From positions 1-42,486 of the forward strand of contig JABHEG010000316.1 in the NCBI GenBank assembly GCA_018676675.1: a stretch of DNA of 42,486 nt. The letters run 5' to 3'. Below are positions 1 to 7,886 of the stretch, in pieces. Numbering within the stretch: position 1 is the stretch's first letter; each line of letters begins with the position of its first letter. The DNA comes from Lentisphaerota bacterium. GTDB lineage: Bacteria > Verrucomicrobiota > Lentisphaeria > Oligosphaerales > JABHEG01. The translations under genes were made by a program, and so were the position numbers. The notes below the pieces were generated by a model that was given only the letters and a program-made list of their open reading frames with translations, searched no databases and had not been told where the DNA came from.

Positions 1-1
1 C

Positions 2-10
2 CCGCCGTAC
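2..10. repeat. Partial family-A repeat terminus at window edge
   Basis: The motif ccgccgtac matches the conserved right end of the 62-63 bp GTAC-ended family-A repeats seen at 7746, 10946, 11020, 19114 and 19194. Only the terminus is inside the window, so this is a tentative call that needs the sequence to the left. Confidence 0.35.
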
Positions 11-145
11 AACCCAGAGTTCCGCACGTCACACCCTCCGGTATGGCGACCGGACTGAAGCCAAGACAGGTAGAACCAACTGGCGATTTCATGTTGGCCA
101 TTAGATATTGCGGTCACAGCAGATCGTCAGTTGAGGAGAAAGCAC

Positions 146-961
146 ATGCGGGTCTACATACAATTTGACTTCGAAGGGGTTGCGGGGTTCGTGATCCGTG
201 ACAATCAGGACCGGAACATCCCCGTCAACCTGGATCGCACCAGGCGTTTCATGAAGATCGCGACAGCTGAAGTTTCCGCCGCCGCGATGGGTGCGTTCGA
301 TGCAGGTGCGGACGAGGTCGTTATCTGGGATTCCCATGGTCAAGGCAATACGCTTCTCGTGGAGGAGCTTCCAGAGCAGGCACAGCTGATCACCGGGCAA
401 TGCGGGCAGGGACCGTGGCTGCCCTTCTTCAAAGGCACCGATGTGGGCATGTACATCGGCGGCCACGCCATGACGGGAACTGCCCATGCCGTCACACCGC
501 ATACGTTGCTCGAAGTTAACGGGAAGGAGTACGGAGAGGTAGGTATGTTCATTCTGGAATGCGGCTCCCGGAATGTCCCCGTTGTGTTTGTCTCCGGCGA
601 CTCGGCCGTGCAGCGAGAGGTGCGGCCTCTGGTTCCTGACAGTGAGTTCGTGGTGACGAAGGACGCAGCGGGGCCGAGCATCGCCAAGACCATCACGCCG
701 GCGCTGTCCGTAAAACTCATCCGGGAAGCATCTCGGCGGGGAGTGAAACGACAGAGCCAGATTGAGCCTTGTTGCCTGGAGGCTCCGTTCACATTTCGCG
801 TCGGCAGCACGGCAGACAAGCACCGACCGCCGGAAGGCTTTACCCCCGACACCGGAGATCTTCTTTCCGCCTACCGGGCCTTCCTGTCTACTCATCTGAA
901 CTACTGCAAGGGCTGGCCGGAGTACGAGTTGCGAGACGAGAACTACGAGCCATATGAGTAG
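146..961 (+). CDS. M55-family D-aminopeptidase-like metalloprotein (DppA-like)
   Basis: This 271-aa protein resembles M55 peptidases (DppA type), zinc enzymes that remove N-terminal D-amino acids from peptides. The family's metal ligands are visible: D8 and E10 in QFDFEGVAG, H64 in WDSHG, H107 in GGHAM and E131 in YGEVG. All sit at nearly the same positions as in DppA (8, 10, 60, 104, 133). There is no signal peptide, so a cytoplasmic role in peptide or peptidoglycan-fragment turnover is inferred. The ATG at 146 is preferred over an in-frame TTG at 131 because an AGGAG ribosome-binding site at 134-138 is spaced 7 nt from the ATG and overlaps the TTG alternative. The length is normal for the family. 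It is followed by a palindromic repeat and then by the secreted glycosidase genes, so it need not belong to their operon. Confidence 0.9.
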   Translation: MRVYIQFDFEGVAGFVIRDNQDRNIPVNLDRTRRFMKIATAEVSAAAMGAFDAGADEVVIWDSHGQGNTLLVEELPEQAQLITGQCGQGPWLPFFKGTDVGMYIGGHAMTGTAHAVTPHTLLEVNGKEYGEVGMFILECGSRNVPVVFVSGDSAVQREVRPLVPDSEFVVTKDAAGPSIAKTITPALSVKLIREASRRGVKRQSQIEPCCLEAPFTFRVGSTADKHRPPEGFTPDTGDLLSAYRAFLSTHLNYCKGWPEYELRDENYEPYE

Positions 962-1013
962 TACTGACAGGGCTCTCGCCCCAATGCGATTAAGTTTCTC
1001 AGGAAGACGGTCG

Positions 1014-1075
1014 CGGCATGGCAGCCCCTCCCACGTTACGGGAGCACACAATGTGGGAGGCGGTGCCACCCGGCG
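1014..1075. repeat. Family-B palindromic element
   Basis: The left arm (ggcatggcagcccctcccac, about 1015-1034) is the imperfect reverse complement of the right arm (gtgggaggcggtgccaccc, about 1053-1071), with a short loop between them. The same arms recur in the array at 16565-16890, and the right arm alone occurs inside the CDS at 8703. The element lies in the 213-bp gap between the M55 gene and the next CDS and could fold into a hairpin of about 20 bp in RNA. There is no T-run, so it is called a repeat rather than a terminator. Confidence 0.75.
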
Positions 1076-1174
1076 ACTCTTTGGCCATCCGGGAACCAGA
1101 GAGAGCTAATAGCATTGGGCTCTCGGCCCCCATCCCCCCACCGGGAGCCCACCGGCTGTGAAAGGCGCGACTTA

Positions 1175-4100
1175 ATGAATCACCGGCAGGTCCGATATGC
1201 GGCACTGTTCTTCGCCGTTGGCGCTCTGGCTGTTGCCCAGGATGTGCGCGTCCCAATGGCGCCTGGATCCTGGCGGCCGACTCCGGGCTGGACTCCTCAC
1301 ACCGTGGCCGATGAACACTCGCACACGTCCGAGGACGGCGTTGCGACGTTTCGCGCGAGCGGAAGCGGCGGGACGATGATCTGGCTGCAGTCCCTCGATT
1401 TGGGGGACCTGTCCGGTGTTCGTCGCGTGACCATGCGCTACCGTGCTACGGATGTCGATCCGCATCTCGCGTCTTACTTCCTCTGGGGAGACCAGGGCGA
1501 TGAGTCGCGCATGGGCCGAGACAACTTCCTGTTTTTCGTTGAGGATCTGATTGTGGATGGGGAGTGGCACATCGCCGGTACGGCCTGTCGGCTCAAAGAG
1601 CTGAAGCGTTTGGCCCTCCGGTTTGCGGCTGCGAAGGGAGCAACGGGGAAGGTGCAGGTGGACTGGATTCGTCTGAGCGCTGAGCCACCGCGCTTCCCGA
1701 TCCGTGAGATGCTGCCATGGACCCCGAGCGAGGCGGTCTCACAGCCAATAGCCCTGGACAGCCTGCGCTCGCTTGGGCTGACGGGGGTGCAGAGCTCGCT
1801 CGCCCTGAGTGACTGGTTCGATGCCGGAGCGGTTGAGATTGCCGGAGCCCGTTTTGTAGTCCCACGAGAAGGAAATCTGTCGGTCCCGACGTCCAAGAGG
1901 GAAACCACGGAGATCAGTATCCCCGTGGGCGCGTCTGCGGCTGAAATCCACCTGCTCGTTGGGGGGGATTTTGCTCCCAAGCTGTTGGGCTACCACGGTT
2001 GGGAGAATGGCGACCGGATCTTCCGGCCAAGTCAGTTCCTGACGACGATACACTATGCCGACGGCACTTCTCTGGAGCAGATGCCTCTCTGCCTTGATCG
2101 CAACGACTATGGCGTCTGGCGAGGGCTTCACGCCTACGCACTTCGGGCAGACCCGACCAAAACGGTCGCTCGCGTTGTGCTTCGGGACGGGGCGACGGTG
2201 AGCCGCTTCCTGGTCATTGCGGGGACAGCATCTCAGGAGCGTCTCGTTCCCGTTCCGCCGGTTCAGGCGAAGGCCACTCCAGCCGGATCATCGCCCCGCA
2301 AGTCCGTGCCTTCGATCACGCGCGTTGACCGCAACCTGCAGGTGCAGACCGACACGGGGTTGGTCGTCTTTGATCTGGGAAACGGCCTGGCGATCTCGGA
2401 CCTGACGAATGGGTACCACACCGATTGGCCGGTGACTGCGAGCGGCGTTCCCCTGTTCCAGGTGACGGACGGGTTCAGATCCTGGGCATCAGACACGTTC
2501 GTGATGCGCTCCTGTGAAGTGGCTGGCGATCGCGCGACGGTCTGTCTCACCAGCATCGAGGCGCGGGTTGAGGTCGCTGTTTCGGTTCAGGCCCTGCGAG
2601 GAGATGAGGTCGAGGTGGCCCTCGAACTGACGAATACGGCGGACACGGACCGACGACTGCATGTAGAAGCGGCTCGGATTGCGATCAGTGCCCCGGCCGG
2701 GGCAGAGCGGCTCTGGTACGTTTACCCGCGCCTGGGGATTATCTGGAGTAATCGTGATCGCACTTTCCGTGAAGCCCATGCGGGGTATTTTCCCACCCAA
2801 TGGATGGGGGCCTATGACCGCGCCGGTGGCGGCGGCGTCTACCTGATGACCCGGGACACGGAAGCGCTATATCGGCACTATGTCTTACGGAAGAAGGGGG
2901 CTGACGTGCGGCAGTCGATCGAGTACCGGGAACAGAATCTGCCTGCCGGGCAGGCGAAACAGTTCCCCCCGATCTACATCGGTATCCATGGTGGGGATTG
3001 GCGGATCGGCTGGCAGCGCTACCGCACGTGGCTGGGAACCTGGCAGAAGCCGATGGTTCCGCGCAGCGATTGGTTCCGGCGCGTCTGGAACTTCAGAACA
3101 TCCTGGTTGCAGTACTTCAAAGGAGACACGTGGTACGATTCGGAGCGTAATACCTATGTAACGAAGGACCTCCTCGCCAAGGATCGGGAACTGTTTGGCC
3201 CCGTGGGGATGAACCACTTCTTTGACTGGCGGCAGACCAAGCAATACGGCCGCTGGGGAGATTACAGCCATTATCACGAGATTGGTGGTCTGAAGAAATT
3301 CCGCGGCATGATCGCAGACCATCACGATGCCGGAACACGCGTTGGCCTCTACCTGGATACCTATCTTTGCAGCAAGTCTTCCAACATTGGGAAGGCGCAC
3401 GGTGAAGAGTGGGCCGTCAAGCGTCGGAATGGGACGTATATGGACTCCTATTCGACCAAAGAGGACCCGCTGTGGAACCAGTGTGTCTGGCATCCCGGTT
3501 GGCGTGACTACCTGTCCACGCGATGCGCCGACTTGGTGCGTGAAACCGGATGTGACGGTGTCTACCTGGATGAAGGGGGAACGGATCTTGGGGCGTACTG
3601 GTGCTGGCGGGACGACCACTCGCATGAGGTCCCGGGCTGTCGGCAGACCGGTTTTCTCGAACTGTGCCGCGAGACCAGACGAAAGCTGCCGGCGAAGGCC
3701 GTTCTCTACACCGAACACGCTCCGGCCGATGTCGTCATTCCCTACCTTGATGGTGCCTACATTACGGCCCTTGGACGCTCTGATGTTGATGTCACTCCCG
3801 GATATGTGCACATTCATCGCTTTGCGTTTCCTGACTTCAAACTCCTTCCGATCACATGCGCGGGCAGTCTTTCGCACGGTATCTGGGATGGGTTGCGCTA
3901 CTCCATGTTCAATGGGGCCGCCCTCTATAGCCTCTCGTGGGGACATGAGCCTGAGGCATTTGAGCTTACCCGCAAAATCAACACGATCCTCACTGAGCAC
4001 GAGGACGCATTTCTCACCATGCAGCCCGAACCGCTCGTAGATACGCTTGTCCGGGGTGTGCTCTGCAACCGGTTCCCGGGAGAGCAGGAAACCATCTGGA

Positions 4101-4288
4101 CCCTGTGGAATGGAGGTTGGCAGCAGTTCCAGGGAGCCGTCTTGCGTGTTCCTCACCAGGCAGGCATGGTTTACTCGGACCTGTGGCATGGCCGGGACCT
4201 CGCCCCGCGTGTCGAGGATGGACATGCCATCATTGAGCAGGATCTTGGAGCCCGGAGTATTGGTGTAATTTGTCAGATCCGCCATTGA
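1175..4288 (+). CDS. Secreted DUF6259-like TIM-barrel glycosidase-family protein
   Basis: A 1037-aa exported protein, probably a carbohydrate-active enzyme. The start at ATG 1175 places a signal peptide at the very N-terminus (MNHRQVRYAALFFAVGALAVAQ); GAAAGG at 1160-1165 is a plausible ribosome-binding site. Residues about 25-175 look like a beta-sandwich/CBM region and about 200-520 like further beta-rich domains. From about 640 to 930 there is a TIM-barrel pattern: barrel-strand motifs LYLDTYL near residue 725 and CDGVYLDEGG at 793-802, whose D799/E800 are candidate catalytic acids. The barrel and its neighbouring segments are typical of proteins annotated DUF6259, related to alpha-galactosidase-like enzymes, but the substrate is unknown. 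It is followed after 14 nt by another secreted glycosidase-like gene, so the two are probably co-transcribed. The family name is my recognition of a pattern, not a search result. Confidence 0.82.
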   Translation: MNHRQVRYAALFFAVGALAVAQDVRVPMAPGSWRPTPGWTPHTVADEHSHTSEDGVATFRASGSGGTMIWLQSLDLGDLSGVRRVTMRYRATDVDPHLASYFLWGDQGDESRMGRDNFLFFVEDLIVDGEWHIAGTACRLKELKRLALRFAAAKGATGKVQVDWIRLSAEPPRFPIREMLPWTPSEAVSQPIALDSLRSLGLTGVQSSLALSDWFDAGAVEIAGARFVVPREGNLSVPTSKRETTEISIPVGASAAEIHLLVGGDFAPKLLGYHGWENGDRIFRPSQFLTTIHYADGTSLEQMPLCLDRNDYGVWRGLHAYALRADPTKTVARVVLRDGATVSRFLVIAGTASQERLVPVPPVQAKATPAGSSPRKSVPSITRVDRNLQVQTDTGLVVFDLGNGLAISDLTNGYHTDWPVTASGVPLFQVTDGFRSWASDTFVMRSCEVAGDRATVCLTSIEARVEVAVSVQALRGDEVEVALELTNTADTDRRLHVEAARIAISAPAGAERLWYVYPRLGIIWSNRDRTFREAHAGYFPTQWMGAYDRAGGGGVYLMTRDTEALYRHYVLRKKGADVRQSIEYREQNLPAGQAKQFPPIYIGIHGGDWRIGWQRYRTWLGTWQKPMVPRSDWFRRVWNFRTSWLQYFKGDTWYDSERNTYVTKDLLAKDRELFGPVGMNHFFDWRQTKQYGRWGDYSHYHEIGGLKKFRGMIADHHDAGTRVGLYLDTYLCSKSSNIGKAHGEEWAVKRRNGTYMDSYSTKEDPLWNQCVWHPGWRDYLSTRCADLVRETGCDGVYLDEGGTDLGAYWCWRDDHSHEVPGCRQTGFLELCRETRRKLPAKAVLYTEHAPADVVIPYLDGAYITALGRSDVDVTPGYVHIHRFAFPDFKLLPITCAGSLSHGIWDGLRYSMFNGAALYSLSWGHEPEAFELTRKINTILTEHEDAFLTMQPEPLVDTLVRGVLCNRFPGEQETIWTLWNGGWQQFQGAVLRVPHQAGMVYSDLWHGRDLAPRVEDGHAIIEQDLGARSIGVICQIRH

Positions 4289-4302
4289 CCGAGGAGAGCT
4301 GA

Positions 4303-7300
4303 ATGAGAAGCCGATGTCGAGAGCTGGGCCCTGCCGTTCTGCTGGCGATTATCCTTGCCGGTTTGACCGATTCGGCAGAGGGAGTAACCCATCCGTCTGT
4401 CTTTCGTCTCGAAATGGAGCGTGCGGGAGAAGGGCGTGCCGGCGCCTCCGGGATCGGGTGGAAGGTTACCCCTGTCGACGGGGCCAGTGGAGGTTCTGTG
4501 CTGTCCGGCCCGGCAGCGGATGCCCTTGCGGAATCGAGCGGCGTTGCGCTGCAGTTGCCTCGACCGGGTACGTACAACCTGTGGATACGCTACTACCAGT
4601 CCCTCAGACCGGGGAGTTTCTACCTGTTGATCCGGGACGAAGACGGGGAAGCCGTCGCATTCAGCAAATTGGACTGGCACGCACGGTTGCCGGTGGCTCA
4701 GCCTTACCTGAGCAAGCCGGCTCGTCCGGAGAAGCCGGGCTGGGCATGGGAGTGTGTCCCGGCAGTCTTCGAGCGGCCAATGAGAGCATCGCTGTCGGTT
4801 GGGGCGCTTATCCATGGCGGCGGTCATGCGCGACGCCAGGTGGATTGCGTTGTGGTCAGCAGCGACCTGGCGTTCGACCCACGTGGTGCTGTGCTCAGCG
4901 ACCTGCCGGCCGGGCCCGAGATCGGGCCCGTGCCCCCCCCCGTTGCCGGCACTCCGGAAGTGCACGCCCGCGCCTTCGCGGGAGTTGATAACCTCAAGAA
5001 GCGATTCCATCTTGGCCTGATCAACAACGCCGCGATGTACCTTGACTACGCTCGGATTGTACGTTTGGGGTTCAACGCGGACCATGGGGCGTGGCGCGGC
5101 TCTGCCAGGTACGGTGTGGGCACGATGGCGTCCATTGAGACATTCGCGAAAGGGGACAAAGAACTTGCCAAAGCCCATCCGGCTCCCGAAGGCCGGTTCG
5201 TTAACGCGGAAGGGCAGGTTGGGCGTGGTTGGAGTCTGAGTTTTGCGCCTTTGCGTGTCGCAGCAGAACGCGAGTTGAGACGGCGCCTTGAGTCATGCGT
5301 CGATCGACCTGAGATCGAGGACTGGCGGATTTGCGCGGAGGTCGCCGGCTGGATGGACTACAGCGAGCCCTCGCAGCGAGCGTTTTGTGAATGGCTGAGC
5401 ACGCGCTACGACAGGATTGAGGAGCTTAATCGCATCTGGGGAGCAGAGCACGACTCGTTTGACCGTGTCACCCCGCCCCGAACCGTGGCGGAGAACAAGG
5501 CCGGGTGGCTTGACTTCCGGGAGTTCTGCGGCCAGACATTCGCCGAAGCAGTGGCCGCCCAACGTCCCATCATTGCCGAGTTGGATCCGGAACGTAGGTT
5601 CTGCATCGGTCAGAACTCGAATCTGGACTTGCTCGCGCCCGCCTTCACTGCCATGCGGCCGATGAACTGGGAGCAGTTTATTGAAGTCGCATTTGCTGAG
5701 CAGCCATACGTGGGGTGGGACACCTATTGCGCGGATGACTACCTGGGCTGCGAAGTTGACTTGCTGCAGAGCTTGGCAGGTGACCGTGGGCTGATCAACG
5801 AGGAGTGGAACACCCATTCCACGGATTGGCGGATCGCCGCCCGCACGTTCTGGACGATGGTCGGCAAGGGCGTCAAGGGCATTTACTGCTTCCAGTTCCA
5901 GGAGGGAACACATCACGATTCCTATCCGAAGTGGGCATTGCTGCGGCATGACCTGGCACCCAAGAACAAGCTCGGTGCGTTTGCGGACTGCGCACACGAA
6001 GTGCACCGACTGGAGAGGCTTCTGACCCATGCCCGGCGGCGCGATGCGGTGAAGCCCGTCGCCCTCTATTACAGTCGGATCGACCTGTCACTGGACCAGC
6101 CTCTGGCCAGCACGTGGGGGGAGGGTGTCGACTCCCCGTATCACGTCTACGAGGTCTTGCGCGGACTTGGCTACAGCGTACGCTGGATCACGCCGAAGCA
6201 GATTGAGGAAGGGCAGCTGGCGTCGGTTGGCGCCGTGGTTCTGGTTAACGCACAGCATGTTCCGGCAACTGCGGCTTCGACGTTGGCCGGATGGGTCAAG
6301 GAAGGCGGTGCCGTGATCGGCGACCGCTGGCCCGGAGCCTTCGATGAGCACGGCAGGCCACAGGATGTGCTTGCCCCCATCTTCGGGGTCTGTGCCGCCA
6401 AACCGGGCAAGAGCCAACGAGCGAAAGGGAAGCTTGCCCTTGAGGAGTCGACGCAGGGGTACGGGGAAGTCACGATCAGCGCGATTGAGGGAGATGAACG
6501 ACACAAGACCGTGGGCGAAATGTGGCAGCAGTGGGATGCGACGCATCCTGTGGCGCGTGAGCTTGGCCCATACATGCTTAGCGGGTTCGGACTGCAGCGG
6601 GTCCAGTGCGTCGATGGACATGTCATCGGGATGACGTTTGGCGGGCGTCCCGGTGTCGTTCTCAACGAGCCGGGGAAAGGTCACTCACTCTACATCGCCA
6701 TGCTGCTCGGATCGCTGTACAGCAGTTCCGCGACCCAGTTCGAGTGGGATACAACACACTCCGGGTTGGATGCCTTCCGCCTGCTGGATGCGTTTCTTAA
6801 GCATGCGGGGGTTCAGCCTGCGGTCAACATCGGTTTGCCCCCTCGGCTTCGGGCCAAGGTCCGTATTGAGGTGCCGCTTGTGGATGCTGCGGGCAATGTG
6901 CTGATCGGCGTGACCAGCTTCAATGATGAGTCGCTCGTCTCCCTCCCGTTGACGGTCCGTTGGCCTGAGGGACTCCCCGAGCCCGTTCGAGCGTTTGTGG
7001 TGGTTGGGGGAAGTAGACAGCTGACGCCGTGTCCGTCTGATCTGGTAGACGACAGCCTTCACGTGACCGTCCCGGAGGTGGACACGCACGCGACAATTCT
7101 GTTGCTCCGTGACAGTGCTCCTTTGGTGTCGCTGCGCGTGAAGGGAGCGCCTCGCGCCATCGCCGGACTCCTCCATGTGTCCCCGGGGACCGAACTGCAG
7201 GTCGAGGCAACGGTCCACAACCCATCGCCTCGACGTCTGGATGCCGGGGATGTAGCCCTGGTGCTTCCACGCGGATGGTCGACGCCTCGTTCCCAACGCA

Positions 7301-7482
7301 GTATCCGCGCGATCAAGCCGTGGGCGAAGCGTTCGGCCACGTTCCGGGTGACTGCGCCATCGCTCTGCGCTGCACGACGTCTGCGCCCACTACTCGTGCG
7401 GTACACCAACGCAACTCTCACATCCACCCCGGCCACCGAGTTGGTCTGGTGGGAAGGCGCGTTGGAGCTGCCTGAGCGATGA
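4303..7482 (+). CDS. Secreted GH42-like (beta-galactosidase-related) protein with N-terminal CBM-like module
   Basis: A 1059-aa exported protein. GAGGAG at 4291-4296 sits 6 nt before the ATG, and a signal peptide ends near SAEG. Residues about 28-220 form a CBM-like module (RPGTYNLWIRYYQ, then RRQVDCVVVSSD) that is also present twice in the gene at 7887. Residues about 230-580 resemble a divergent GH42/GH-A barrel: the segment AFCEWLSTRYDRIEELNRIW is characteristic of GH42-type proteins, and candidate acids are E355 (DYSEPS) and E500/E501 (INEEWN). Residues about 590-790 look like the GH42 'trimerisation' (glutamine-amidotransferase-like) domain, with VYEVLRGLGYSVRWITPKQI and GGAVIGDRWPG. The C-terminal 250 residues are beta-sandwich-like. 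It probably hydrolyses an exported or extracellular glycan; the substrate cannot be read from the sequence. It forms a unit with the upstream gene (14-nt gap). Confidence 0.87.
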   Translation: MRSRCRELGPAVLLAIILAGLTDSAEGVTHPSVFRLEMERAGEGRAGASGIGWKVTPVDGASGGSVLSGPAADALAESSGVALQLPRPGTYNLWIRYYQSLRPGSFYLLIRDEDGEAVAFSKLDWHARLPVAQPYLSKPARPEKPGWAWECVPAVFERPMRASLSVGALIHGGGHARRQVDCVVVSSDLAFDPRGAVLSDLPAGPEIGPVPPPVAGTPEVHARAFAGVDNLKKRFHLGLINNAAMYLDYARIVRLGFNADHGAWRGSARYGVGTMASIETFAKGDKELAKAHPAPEGRFVNAEGQVGRGWSLSFAPLRVAAERELRRRLESCVDRPEIEDWRICAEVAGWMDYSEPSQRAFCEWLSTRYDRIEELNRIWGAEHDSFDRVTPPRTVAENKAGWLDFREFCGQTFAEAVAAQRPIIAELDPERRFCIGQNSNLDLLAPAFTAMRPMNWEQFIEVAFAEQPYVGWDTYCADDYLGCEVDLLQSLAGDRGLINEEWNTHSTDWRIAARTFWTMVGKGVKGIYCFQFQEGTHHDSYPKWALLRHDLAPKNKLGAFADCAHEVHRLERLLTHARRRDAVKPVALYYSRIDLSLDQPLASTWGEGVDSPYHVYEVLRGLGYSVRWITPKQIEEGQLASVGAVVLVNAQHVPATAASTLAGWVKEGGAVIGDRWPGAFDEHGRPQDVLAPIFGVCAAKPGKSQRAKGKLALEESTQGYGEVTISAIEGDERHKTVGEMWQQWDATHPVARELGPYMLSGFGLQRVQCVDGHVIGMTFGGRPGVVLNEPGKGHSLYIAMLLGSLYSSSATQFEWDTTHSGLDAFRLLDAFLKHAGVQPAVNIGLPPRLRAKVRIEVPLVDAAGNVLIGVTSFNDESLVSLPLTVRWPEGLPEPVRAFVVVGGSRQLTPCPSDLVDDSLHVTVPEVDTHATILLLRDSAPLVSLRVKGAPRAIAGLLHVSPGTELQVEATVHNPSPRRLDAGDVALVLPRGWSTPRSQRSIRAIKPWAKRSATFRVTAPSLCAARRLRPLLVRYTNATLTSTPATELVWWEGALELPER

Positions 7483-7528
7483 GGCGGCTTATGCCGGCCC
7501 ACATCAGAAGTCGTGATCAGCTGTTTTC

Positions 7529-7593
7529 TGGAGAGCGGTCGTCCTCGACCGTTTGGCACGCGCGCAGCTACGGCGGCGGACCGCCGCTCTCCA
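7529..7593. repeat. Family-C GGAGAGCGG inverted repeat, cruciform-forming
   Basis: The outer arms TGGAGAGCGG (7529-7538) and CCGCTCTCCA (7584-7593) are exact reverse complements. Each flank also contains its own small palindrome (cggtcg-tcct-cgaccg and cggcgg-cgga-ccgccg). It lies 46 nt after the stop codon of the GH42-like gene. A single related arm occurs at 23551. It could stop transcription or stabilise mRNA, but it has no U-tract, so a dispersed repeat is the safer call. Confidence 0.75.
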
Positions 7594-7745
7594 AGAGAAC
7601 GTCGTGTTGTCGACGGTGAATTCCCAAACGAGGCGGTATGAGTACAACAGTTCCCACACGAGACCGGCCTTCGGGCCGATGTGCGCCAGTCATTCTGGGG
7701 TGTGCAGCCACGCACGTTCATTTGGAAGAACGTGTCCTGCCGCTT

Positions 7746-7807
7746 GTACGGCGGATGGCCCTCCAGCCGCCACTCAAAGATGCCGCCCGGAGGCCGTGCG
7801 GCGTACT
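7746..7807 (-). repeat. Family-A repeat, inverted copy
   Basis: This 62-bp copy runs from gtacggcgg to ggcgtact. It is nearly the reverse complement of the copies at 10946, 11020, 19114 and 19194. It sits inside the open frame that extends upstream of the next gene. That is one reason for placing the gene's real start downstream of it. Shorter related fragments follow up to about 7850. The stretch 7483-7886 otherwise shows no gene I can support. Confidence 0.8.
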
Positions 7808-7886
7808 ATGGGAAGAATGTGCCCTGCCGTCCGAAGGCCGTACTGCAGCCATCCGGAGCTGCCCACGACCACGTGCCTGGCGGCAT

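Noticed and set aside
2885..4285. 466-codon minus-strand open frame opposite the DUF6259-like gene
   Set aside because: It overlaps the conserved barrel of the plus-strand gene fully and has no recognisable motif.
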